This document shows, in pieces, positions 1-4,995 of a DNA stretch of 6,749 nt. The stretch covers positions 1 through 6,749 of the forward strand of contig CAAGGT010000245.1 in the NCBI GenBank assembly GCA_900769465.1, in the 5' to 3' direction. Both the position numbers and the translations under genes were made by a program. Source of the stretch: Bacteroidaceae bacterium. Lineage in GTDB: Bacteria > Bacteroidota > Bacteroidia > Bacteroidales > Bacteroidaceae. Below the pieces are notes generated by a model. That model ran no database searches and was not told where the DNA came from. It was given only the letters and a program-made list of their open reading frames with translations. The stretch's first letter is position 1. Each line of letters begins with the position of its first letter.

Positions 1-27
1 GAGTTCAGACGTGTGCTCTTCCGATCT
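1..27. other. Illumina adapter remnant (not genomic)
   Basis: The first 27 bases, beginning GAGTTCAGACGTG and ending CTCTTCCGATCT, match the 3' part of the Illumina TruSeq read-2 (multiplexing) adapter/primer. The galactokinase reading frame becomes recognisable directly after it. This is untrimmed library sequence at the end of a contig and should not be treated as part of the organism. Confidence 0.97.
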
Positions 28-767
28 TTTCTCCTATTGAAATTGCGCAGATTGGTCAATGGGCTGAAAATGAATATTTCGGAAAGCCCTGCGGTCTTAT
101 GGACCAGGTAGCATGCGCCGTCGGCGGAATCGTCGCGATCGACTTTGAGAAGCCCGACGCTCCCGTTATCGAAAAGCTTGATTTTGATCTTTCCGCCAAG
201 GGTTACAACCTCTGTATCGTAAACACAGGCGGAAATCATGCCGACCTCACTGACGACTATGCATCCGTTCCCAAGGAAATGAAGGCTGTTGCAGCTCACT
301 TCGGAAAGGAAGTGCTCCGCGAGGTTTGCAGCTGTGAGCTTATGCGCGAAATTCCCGCGCTCCGCGAAAAGGTTGGCGACAGAGCAATCCTGCGCGCGCT
401 TCATTTCATGAATGAAAACGAGCGAGTAAAGGCGCAGACAGCCGCTCTCAAGGCAGGCGACCTCGACGCATTCTTCTCCGAGGTTCTCGCCTCGGGCAGA
501 TCCTCGTTCTGCTATCTCCAGAACGTATATACCACCAAAAATCTTACCGAGCAGGGTCTTTCTCTCGCTCTCTGCCTCGCTGAGAACACTCTCGCAGGCA
601 AAAAGGCGGCTTGGAGAGTTCACGGCGGCGGCTTTGCGGGCACGACTCAGGCGTTCGTTCCCACAACAGAGGTTGAAAATTACCGCAAGGTAATGGACAG
701 CGTATTCGGCGAGGGCAAGTGCATAGTTCTCCGTATTCGTCCCGTAGGTGCTGTAAAGGTATTCTAA
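28..767 (+). CDS. galK: galactokinase, C-terminal part (5' truncated)
   Basis: GHMP-family galactokinase, a cytoplasmic enzyme that uses ATP to make galactose 1-phosphate in the Leloir pathway. The first whole codon after the adapter is at 30 and the frame stays open to the TAA at 765-767, giving about 245 residues; the clostridial family is, from memory, roughly 400-430 residues, so the N-terminal third, including the galactokinase signature and most of the ATP loop, is missing. Visible landmarks are PCGLMDQ (codons 87-107), whose Asp is the family's catalytic base, NTGGNHADLTDDYA in the middle, and the glycine-rich GHMP motif 3 VHGGGFAGTTQAFVP near the C-terminus. The internal ATG at 99 lies inside the conserved MDQ motif and is not a start. 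The truncation is caused by the contig end, not by mutation. Two bases separate it from the next gene, so it probably heads a galK-membrane protein-rlmH transcript. Another GHMP sugar kinase (for example for galactosamine) is possible but less likely. Confidence 0.93.
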
Positions 768-769
768 AA

Positions 770-1210
770 ATGGCAAAAAGAAGAAAAAGGACGCCGCGCC
801 CCGAAAAGGAACGCAAGCCCGTTGACAAGCGCAAAATGTACGGAAACATTCTCCGACTTCTGTGTCTTGTAGCGGCTACTATGGCTGTGTTTCTTTCTTA
901 CAGACTCCTCTTGGAGCTTTTCGTGGAGTATTCCCTTTATATTCTCATCGGCTACACGGGCGTGGCTACCGTGCTTATATTCTGGTATCTCATCTATAAT
1001 AGGGGATTTTCCCGCAAGGGCGTTACCGTCGAAATGCTGCCCGCCGATTGGAGCGAGGAGCAAAAGACGGAGTTTATCGCTGACGGAGAGCGCAGAATGC
1101 GCAAATCGCGCCCTCTGCTTATCGCTTGCGTAGCCTTTGCATTCACTTTTCTTTGGGATGTGATCGAGCTTACGGTAATTCCCTTCATTCTCGGCTTTTT
1201 TGCAAAGTGA
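770..1210 (+). CDS. small membrane protein of unknown function, three predicted helices
   Basis: 146 residues when started at the ATG at 770, two bases after the galK stop, with AAAGG at 755-759 as a plausible ribosome binding site. An in-frame ATG at 719 would lie inside galK and is rejected. The first 24 residues are very basic (MAKRRKRTPR, then more Lys/Arg), followed by hydrophobic stretches at about 26-47, 52-76 and 114-143. Between helices 2 and 3 is a hydrophilic stretch of about 35 residues containing LPADWSEEQK and a basic run before the last helix. By the positive-inside rule the N-terminus is cytoplasmic. I recognise no enzyme motif and no named family. Tight spacing to galK and rlmH suggests co-transcription, but that does not reveal its role. 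A lipid- or envelope-related function would be a guess. Confidence 0.85.
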   Translation: MAKRRKRTPRPEKERKPVDKRKMYGNILRLLCLVAATMAVFLSYRLLLELFVEYSLYILIGYTGVATVLIFWYLIYNRGFSRKGVTVEMLPADWSEEQKTEFIADGERRMRKSRPLLIACVAFAFTFLWDVIELTVIPFILGFFAK

Positions 1211-1220
1211 GTAGCCTGAT

Positions 1221-1700
1221 ATGATAAACGTAAAGCTTATTACCGTCGGTACACTCAAGGAGAGTTATCTCCGAGAGGCGGCGGCAGAGTACGAAAAAAG
1301 ACTCGGCGGCTTTTGCAGGCTGACGACGGTCAACTTAAAGGAAGAAAAGCTCCCCGACTCGCCTAATGAGGCGCAGATTGCGGCGGTGCTCTCCCGCGAG
1401 GCTGACAAAATCCTTGCCGAGATGCCCAAAAGGGCGTACAAAATCGCGATGTGCGTCGAGGGACGTCAGCTCTCCTCGGAGGAGCTTGCGGCTAAGCTCG
1501 ACGATATAGCGACAAGCCATGGGGAGCTTTGCCTTGTGATAGGCAGCTCACACGGACTTGACGAAAGAGTAAAAAAGGAATGTGACCTGCGTCTATCCGT
1601 CTCAAAGCTCACCTTCCCACATCAGCTCATGCGCGTGATCCTGCTTGAAGCGCTTTACCGAGGCTTTAACATAATCAAGGGCACGCATTACCACAAATAA
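1221..1700 (+). CDS. rlmH: 23S rRNA (pseudouridine-1915-N3)-methyltransferase RlmH
   Basis: 159 residues, the normal full length of this SPOUT-class methyltransferase, which transfers a methyl group from SAM to pseudouridine 1915 in helix 69 of 23S rRNA on assembled 70S ribosomes and works as a homodimer. Recognised from the N-terminus VKLITVGTLKESYLREA followed by EYEKRLGGF, the SAM-loop region LVIGSSHGLDERV (residues 105-117), and the C-terminal block LSVSKLTFPHQLMRVILLE with YRGFNIIKGTHYHK at the end (146-159). The usual Gly-Gly of the SAM loop is Gly-Ser here (S109), a mild departure. The ATG at 1221 aligns with the family start. No strong Shine-Dalgarno is visible, only GTGAG around 1206-1210, and the preceding gene stops 10 bases upstream, so translational coupling is plausible. 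Very secure identification. Confidence 0.96.
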   Translation: MINVKLITVGTLKESYLREAAAEYEKRLGGFCRLTTVNLKEEKLPDSPNEAQIAAVLSREADKILAEMPKRAYKIAMCVEGRQLSSEELAAKLDDIATSHGELCLVIGSSHGLDERVKKECDLRLSVSKLTFPHQLMRVILLEALYRGFNIIKGTHYHK

Positions 1701-1724
1701 TTGCGTTATTTTTTGTATTTTTTT
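1693..1724 (+). terminator. possible weak terminator after rlmH
   Basis: The end of rlmH forms a short AT-only stem (AATAA at 1696-1700 with TTATT at 1706-1710 around the loop TTGCG), which can extend imperfectly outward, and is followed by a T-rich run to about 1724. The stem is weak and contains no G-C pairs in its core, so intrinsic termination is only possible. Confidence 0.3.
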
Positions 1725-1785
1725 CTAAAAATGCGACTTGTAATTGTGAAAATGGTAAAAATATGAAAAAGGCTTATATTTTTTC

Positions 1786-1814
1786 TTGACAAGCGTCGAA
1801 AAAAGGTATAAAAT
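1786..1814 (+). promoter_or_regulatory. sigma-A type promoter of guaA
   Basis: TTGACA at 1786-1791, a 17-base spacer, then TAAAAT at 1809-1814: a perfect -35 and a near-consensus -10. The predicted start of transcription is near 1821, which leaves a leader of about 52 bases before the guaA ATG. That leader is too short for a purine riboswitch, and none of the conserved purine-aptamer elements is visible upstream. A 7-base inverted repeat, TTTTTTC (1779-1785) and GAAAAAA (1798-1804), brackets the -35 element and could be an operator or simply low-complexity sequence. Confidence 0.8.
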
Positions 1815-1859
1815 ATTTCTATAAAATTTCTAATCGGAAATGAACAATCTTATTATTTC

Positions 1860-1864
1860 GGAGG
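1860..1864 (+). promoter_or_regulatory. ribosome binding site that fixes the guaA start at 1873
   Basis: GGAGG at 1860-1864 sits 8 bases before the ATG at 1873. An upstream in-frame ATG at 1840 would place this site inside the coding region, has no Shine-Dalgarno of its own, and would add 11 residues (MNNLIISEDIK) that do not resemble the family. Confidence 0.85.
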
Positions 1865-1872
1865 ATATAAAA

Positions 1873-2874
1873 ATGGATTCTAATAAAAGACCTGATTCTA
1901 TGCAGCGTATCACGACTCCCGAGCTTGCGAATGCGTTTATCGACGAGCAGGTAGAGCTTGTACGCCGTCAGGTAGGAGATAAGCGTGTGCTTCTCGCTCT
2001 TTCGGGCGGAGTTGACAGCTCAGTCGTTGCAGCGCTTCTTATCAAGGCAATCGGCAAGCAGCTCGTTTGCGTACACGTAAATCACGGACTCATGAGGAAG
2101 AACGAGTCCGAAAACGTAGTGGAGATTTTCCGCAATCAGCTTGACGCTAACCTCATTTACGTCGATGCTACCGACCGCTTCCTTGGTCTTTTGGAAAACG
2201 TTTCCGACCCCGAAAGCAAGAGAAAGATAATAGGAAAAGAGTTTATCGAGGTTTTTGCCGACGAGGCAAGAAAGCTCGAGGGCGTTGATTTCCTCGCTCA
2301 GGGCACGATTTACCCCGATATTCTTGAAAGCGTTAAGCAGGCTGAGGGTAAAAAGGCAGTTAAATCGCACCACAACGTAGGCGGCTTGCCTGAGGACCTC
2401 AACTTTGAGCTTGTTGAGCCTATCAAGCTTCTTTTCAAGGACGAGGTTCGCGTAGTCGGCGAGGCTCTCGGACTTCCTCACGCTATGGTTTACCGTCAGC
2501 CGTTCCCCGGCCCCGGACTCGGTGTTCGTTGCCTCGGAGCTATCACCCGCGACCGTCTGAACGCGCTTCGCGAGGCTGACGCAATTCTTCGTGACGAATT
2601 TGACAAGAACGGTCTTGCTGAGAAGGTATGGCAGTATTTTGTTGTAGTACCCGATATGAAGAGTGTCGGTGTTAAGGACGACAGCCGTTACGAGGGCTGG
2701 CCCGCAATAATCCGCGCTGTCAACACCAAGGACGCAATGAGCGCGACTATTGAGGAAATTCCCTACGCAGTTCTCCACAAGATAACCGCACGTATAACCG
2801 CCGAGGTTGAGGGAATCAACAGAGTTCTTTACGACTTGACTCCCAAGCCCACAGGAACGATTGAGTGGGAATAA
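1873..2874 (+). CDS. guaA: GMP synthase, ATP-pyrophosphatase and dimerisation domains only (no glutaminase domain)
   Basis: 333 residues from the ATG at 1873. It catalyses the last step to GMP: ATP-dependent adenylation of XMP and replacement by ammonia. Visible features are the PP-loop SGGVDS (residues 44-49), HVNHGLMRKNE (68-78), KRKIIGKEF (117-124), LAQGTIYPDILES (141-153), KSHHNVGGLPE (164-174), the substrate loop FPGPGLGVR (211-219) and the family C-terminus TGTIEWE. The alignment I recall with E. coli GuaA (525 residues) begins around its residue 200, so the entire class-I glutamine amidotransferase domain (Cys-His-Glu triad) is missing, and the bases upstream do not encode it. The start is well supported, so this is not a broken gene. 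The architecture resembles the separate synthetase subunit (GuaAB) known from archaea; ammonia would come from a separate glutaminase subunit elsewhere in the genome or from free ammonium. It has its own promoter. A mobile element appears to have inserted just after its stop, leaving the gene intact. Confidence 0.93.
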   Translation: MDSNKRPDSMQRITTPELANAFIDEQVELVRRQVGDKRVLLALSGGVDSSVVAALLIKAIGKQLVCVHVNHGLMRKNESENVVEIFRNQLDANLIYVDATDRFLGLLENVSDPESKRKIIGKEFIEVFADEARKLEGVDFLAQGTIYPDILESVKQAEGKKAVKSHHNVGGLPEDLNFELVEPIKLLFKDEVRVVGEALGLPHAMVYRQPFPGPGLGVRCLGAITRDRLNALREADAILRDEFDKNGLAEKVWQYFVVVPDMKSVGVKDDSRYEGWPAIIRAVNTKDAMSATIEEIPYAVLHKITARITAEVEGINRVLYDLTPKPTGTIEWE

Positions 2875-2881
2875 TAAACGC

Positions 2882-2921
2882 AAGTCGAAAAAGCCTTATA
2901 TATCAAGGGTTTTCGGCACTT
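2882..2921. repeat. inverted-repeat core site, candidate attL of the integrative element
   Basis: Eight bases after the guaA stop there is an imperfect inverted repeat: AAGTCGAAAAAGCCTT (2882-2897), centre ATATATC (2898-2904), AAGGGTTTTCGGCACTT (2905-2921). Pairing covers CCTT/AAGG, AAAA/TTTT, CG/CG and AAGT/ACTT with small mismatches and bulges. Two inverted arms of about 11-16 bases around a 7-base centre is the typical layout of a tyrosine-recombinase core site with its overlap region, and a matching integrase lies in the same element. It has no T tract after the stem, so it is a poor terminator for guaA. The site assignment is inference: the other end of the element is not in the window. 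Confidence 0.5.
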
Positions 2922-2930
2922 CAAACGGAT

Positions 2931-2951
2931 TTTTGATACCGTTTTGATACC
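2931..2951. repeat. two tandem copies of TTTTGATACC, candidate integrase arm sites
   Basis: TTTTGATACC occurs at 2931-2940 and again at 2942-2951, an 11-base period close to one DNA turn. It is followed by GGTAT (2955-2959), which forms a small inverted repeat with ATACC of the second copy. Directly repeated short sites on one side of the core are what the N-terminal arm-binding domain of such integrases recognises (compare lambda Int and Tn916 Int). I found no further copy elsewhere in the window. Confidence 0.5.
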
Positions 2952-2987
2952 ATTGGTATTATTCTCATAATAAATTCAATATAAGAG

Positions 2988-3037
2988 ATAGCCTCTCTTG
3001 TTGAACCGCTTAAGTTCAGCAAGAGAGGCTATTTTTG
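2988..3037 (+). terminator. strong rho-independent terminator at the element's left end
   Basis: A 13-base perfect stem, ATAGCCTCTCTTG (2988-3000) with CAAGAGAGGCTAT (3020-3032), continues inward through TTGAAC (3001-3006) and GTTCAG (3014-3019; one T-G wobble), leaving a 7-base loop. On the + strand it is followed directly by TTTTT (3033-3037). The T tract therefore serves rightward transcripts, such as readthrough from guaA, and would stop them before they run antisense into the cargo gene. It also lies 12 bases beyond the stop of the leftward cargo gene and may act in that direction too, although there the hairpin is followed only by CTCTTATA. Confidence 0.85.
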
Positions 3038-3044
3038 TATTCTT

Positions 3045-4583
3045 TTAGGTTTTAGGTGTTCTGTTCGGGAAACAGTCTTCCATCCAAGCAACGTATTCCT
3101 CGACGGTGATTTTTCCGTCCGAACATTCATCGCGCTTGGCGAGAGCTTGGAACTTCCATTTCTTGAAGTCCGCTTCTTTGATCTGACGAGAACGTACACG
3201 AGCTGCATAACGCTTATAGTATTTACTGTAAATCGGGAGTGCAGGATTTTCAGCCGCTTTCGCCTTGTAGTTCTCTTGAGCTGCGAGATCTTGACAAGAA
3301 CGTGTCTGACCTTCTGCAACTCGATCACAGTAGTTCGTATCGTAGTTACCCTTCATAATGAAGTATTTACCGCAACGTTTGCATTTTCTGAATCGGATAT
3401 CTTGCTCAAGCATCTTTGTGAACTCCAATTCAAGGATTTCGTGAAGAGCACGGAATTCATATTTGAAAATCATAAAGTGAGGCATACGCAGATTCAGTTC
3501 CAACGTTTTTGGATCCATATTGTATTTTTCGGCAAACTCCATATGCTTGTCCGTCATATTGATGCCATTGCCGATTCGTTTGAATATTTGAACCGCAGGC
3601 AAGCCGTAAGGCATAACGGTGCCGCTACCGCCTCCGGTGCTGAAGCTCACAGTTTCCTTTCGTGAAAAGATGGCACCCCAATCATTGACTCTCCTAAAAA
3701 GAAACCATCTTTCTGAAGGCGCCATATGCCCAAGGACTTCGGGATAGTAATTGTCATCAAAACAGAATTCAAGCATATCCAAGTACTCTTTTTGAAGCAT
3801 ACAGAGGTAGTCATAGTATGATTTTAAAGCTCGGAATTCCGATTGAGTGTCTTTGAACAATGGAGGACAAATCGTTGTATAAAGAGAGGCGTAGCCAATA
3901 TCCTTCATCAGCAAAACTGTGCTTTGATAACGCAAATAATCTTCTACGATGATCTGAGTTCGATTGTAAATCTTTTCCGGGGCTCTTTCTTGAGTGGCTG
4001 TTTCATTGCTCTTGTCGGGTTTCTTTTCGCCAATGGCTTGATTAAGAGCCGAAATGAACGCTCGGAACTCCAAGGCTTTTTTTGCAGGTGTATGAAAGTC
4101 TGCGTAAATAAAATCGAGAATACCTTCACCATATTTTATCTTGACTCGCGCACCACTCAAAACGTTGTTGAGTGGGATACGTTGAATATCGGGATGATCT
4201 ACGTAAAAATTATCTATCTCTTTATCAACGATTTCTCTTGATAAGCAATATTTGCTTTCCAAAAGTTTAAGCATTTTCTCGTTGTATTCTAATTCTTCCA
4301 AACGCAGTTCTTCCCGTTCTTGGCGTTCTTCCTCGCTAATGATCTCTTCGTGAATCTCTCGACGATTTTTTTCGTCGGCTGCATATTCGTCCATATCCTC
4401 TTTCATATACCAATCTTCGTTGGCAGGGTCAACAAACAAAGTAAATTCACGTTCCTCGGGATTGAATCTCGCTTCGTTTATGAAATACGCATACGATACA
4501 GCACTATTACCATTTAACTTAGAATTCCGTTTTTCAATATCAGACATCTGATATTCGGAAAAGTCCAACTTCTTTTTAGCCAT
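3045..4583 (-). CDS. uncharacterised cargo protein with C-terminal four-Cys (zinc-ribbon-like) motif, DUF6076-like
   Basis: 512 residues, started at the ATG complementary to 4581-4583 with GAGAGG (complement of 4589-4594) five bases upstream. Its promoter is the consensus pair at 4652-4680. The N-terminal third is acidic, with a highly charged, probably coiled-coil helix at about 68-112. A lysine-rich linker lies near 184-205, and a longer mainly helical part (about 206-395) contains aromatic-rich segments and a glycine-rich stretch STGGGSG at 315-321 that is not a P-loop. Near the C-terminus RKCKRCGKYF and NYCDR give Cys401, Cys404, Cys419 and Cys430 (C-x2-C-x14-C-x10-C), a likely zinc site, followed by a basic segment (about 437-485). 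The pattern resembles, from memory, the DUF6076 family of gut Firmicutes; its function is unknown to me. No nuclease, ATPase or methylase motif is seen. It lies alone between the attachment site and the integrase, the usual place for cargo or defence genes, and is more AT-rich than the host genes. Confidence 0.85.
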   Translation of the reverse strand: MAKKKLDFSEYQMSDIEKRNSKLNGNSAVSYAYFINEARFNPEEREFTLFVDPANEDWYMKEDMDEYAADEKNRREIHEEIISEEERQEREELRLEELEYNEKMLKLLESKYCLSREIVDKEIDNFYVDHPDIQRIPLNNVLSGARVKIKYGEGILDFIYADFHTPAKKALEFRAFISALNQAIGEKKPDKSNETATQERAPEKIYNRTQIIVEDYLRYQSTVLLMKDIGYASLYTTICPPLFKDTQSEFRALKSYYDYLCMLQKEYLDMLEFCFDDNYYPEVLGHMAPSERWFLFRRVNDWGAIFSRKETVSFSTGGGSGTVMPYGLPAVQIFKRIGNGINMTDKHMEFAEKYNMDPKTLELNLRMPHFMIFKYEFRALHEILELEFTKMLEQDIRFRKCKRCGKYFIMKGNYDTNYCDRVAEGQTRSCQDLAAQENYKAKAAENPALPIYSKYYKRYAARVRSRQIKEADFKKWKFQALAKRDECSDGKITVEEYVAWMEDCFPNRTPKT

Positions 4584-4651
4584 AACAACCTCTCAATTTT
4601 AGAAAATGCAAATCAAACTTATTTTAGACAATCAACATCACTCCAATAAAC

Positions 4652-4680
4652 ATTATACAATACTATTGCAATTTTGTCAA
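4652..4680 (-). promoter_or_regulatory. leftward promoter of the cargo gene (perfect consensus)
   Basis: Read on the - strand: TTGACA (complement of 4675-4680), exactly 17 bases, TATAAT (complement of 4652-4657). Both hexamers are perfect sigma-A consensus. Transcription should begin near 4645, leaving about 62 bases of leader before the ATG at 4583. It overlaps almost completely with the rightward promoter. Confidence 0.88.
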
Positions 4681-4694
4681 GAGTCTTGTATAAT
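4666..4694 (+). promoter_or_regulatory. rightward promoter of the leader-xis-int operon
   Basis: TTGCAA at 4666-4671, 17-base spacer, TATAAT at 4689-4694. The -10 is perfect and the -35 matches four of six positions, so it should be somewhat weaker than the opposing promoter. The start site is expected near 4701, with a leader of about 58 bases. Each promoter's -35 lies inside the other's spacer, so one polymerase should exclude the other. Confidence 0.82.
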
Positions 4695-4698
4695 GTAT

Positions 4699-4735
4699 TT
4701 GGACAATGTGAGATGGGCAAATCAAGATTATCCAA
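4699..4735 (+). promoter_or_regulatory. inverted repeat in the 5' leader of the xis-int operon
   Basis: TTGGACAAT (4699-4707) and ATTATCCAA (4727-4735) pair at eight of nine positions around a 19-base interval, starting at the expected transcription start. It could be a second operator or a weak leader hairpin. There is no T tract, so it is not an intrinsic terminator. Confidence 0.3.
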
Positions 4736-4758
4736 AAGTCAAGAAAGGAGGCGGTTTT

Positions 4759-4827
4759 ATGAAATTGAAACTATTGGGGAAAGGAGGTACGTTGAATGGA
4801 AAGAAAACTTATGGTCACCGCAGTTGA
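4759..4827 (+). CDS. 22-codon leader ORF overlapping the xis start
   Basis: ATG at 4759 preceded by a perfect AAAGGAGG (4744-4751) at 7-base spacing, running to the TGA at 4825-4827. The predicted peptide is short and basic (begins MKLKLLGKGG). It is the first reading frame on the rightward transcript and overlaps the next gene by 32 bases in another frame; the ribosome binding site of the next gene (4780-4787) lies inside it. The strong initiation signal argues for real translation. More probably it is a regulatory leader affecting translation of the excisionase gene than a functional protein, though a small protein cannot be excluded. Confidence 0.5.
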   Translation: MKLKLLGKGGTLNGKKTYGHRS

Positions 4828-4993
4828 GATCGTTTCTGATCTCGGTGTTTCCCGCGCTTACGCATATAACCTGATCAAGCGTCTGAACGCAGAGCTTGAG
4901 GCAAAGGGTTATATCACGATTTCCGGCAAGGTTAGCCGCAAGTATTATGAAGAAAAAATCTACGGTATGCAGACAGAAATGAAAGGAGCGTAA
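4796..4993 (+). CDS. small helix-turn-helix protein, probable excisionase / recombination directionality factor
   Basis: 65 residues. The start at 4796 is fixed by AAAGGAGG (4780-4787) eight bases upstream; an internal ATG at residue 6 lacks such a site. The sequence TAVEIVSDLGVSRAYAYNLIKRLNAELEAKG (about residues 8-38) is a winged or MerR/Xis-type helix-turn-helix, with VSRAYAYNLI as recognition helix, followed by a short strand (YITISGKVSRKYYEE) that would form the wing. It is immediately upstream of the integrase (stop to ATG 2 bases), the normal position for an excisionase that bends attachment-site DNA and directs Int toward excision. It could also regulate the operator-like repeats at 4651-4735, since Xis proteins often double as regulators. 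Size and fold fit; the precise function is inferred from the context. Confidence 0.8.
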   Translation: MERKLMVTAVEIVSDLGVSRAYAYNLIKRLNAELEAKGYITISGKVSRKYYEEKIYGMQTEMKGA

Positions 4994-4995
4994 TA

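Larger units (their letters stand above)
4651..4695. repeat. inverted repeat framing the divergent promoters
   Basis: CATTATACAA (4651-4660) and TTGTATAATG (4686-4695) are perfect reverse complements. Allowing one mismatch the match extends to 14 bases each (CATTATACAATACT and AGTCTTGTATAATG). The 17 bases between contain the palindrome ATTGCAAT (4665-4672). Each arm contains the -10 hexamer of one promoter, so the repeat may be an operator for a dimeric regulator or the result of two near-identical promoters placed back to back. Confidence 0.8.

Noticed and set aside
99..767. Galactokinase beginning at the ATG at 99
   Set aside because: This ATG is inside the conserved PCGLMDQ motif and the frame is open upstream to base 30, with matching galactokinase sequence; the gene is truncated by the contig end.
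719..769. Longer start for the small membrane protein at 719
   Set aside because: It would overlap galK by 49 bases and add residues without family or signal character; the ATG at 770 follows the galK stop with a plausible ribosome binding site.
1840..1872. Upstream ATG for guaA at 1840
   Set aside because: No ribosome binding site precedes it, and GGAGG for the ATG at 1873 would lie inside the coding region.
1701..1872. Purine riboswitch or T-box upstream of guaA
   Set aside because: The leader after the predicted start is only about 52 bases, and none of the conserved aptamer elements is present upstream.
2020..2883. 287-codon open frame on the - strand over guaA
   Set aside because: It is a shadow of the strongly conserved guaA coding strand; its translation has no recognisable motif and it has no promoter or ribosome binding site.
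2882..2921. Intrinsic terminator of guaA
   Set aside because: The stem is imperfect and no T tract follows it; the true terminator-like hairpin is at 2988-3037. It fits a recombination core better, though a native hairpin is not excluded.
2988..3032. Terminal inverted repeat of an insertion sequence
   Set aside because: The two arms are adjacent with a 7-base loop after inner pairing and a T tract follows; this is a hairpin terminator, and no transposase is present.
3147..4241. + strand frames of 172 and 132 codons within the cargo gene
   Set aside because: They are antisense to the 512-residue gene, lack ribosome binding sites, and have Cys/Phe-rich translations typical of shadow frames.
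4627..4638. Three-to-four-codon ORF in the leftward leader of the cargo gene (- strand ATG at 4638)
   Set aside because: GGAG is only two bases before the ATG, too close for efficient initiation, and the frame is too short to support as a feature.
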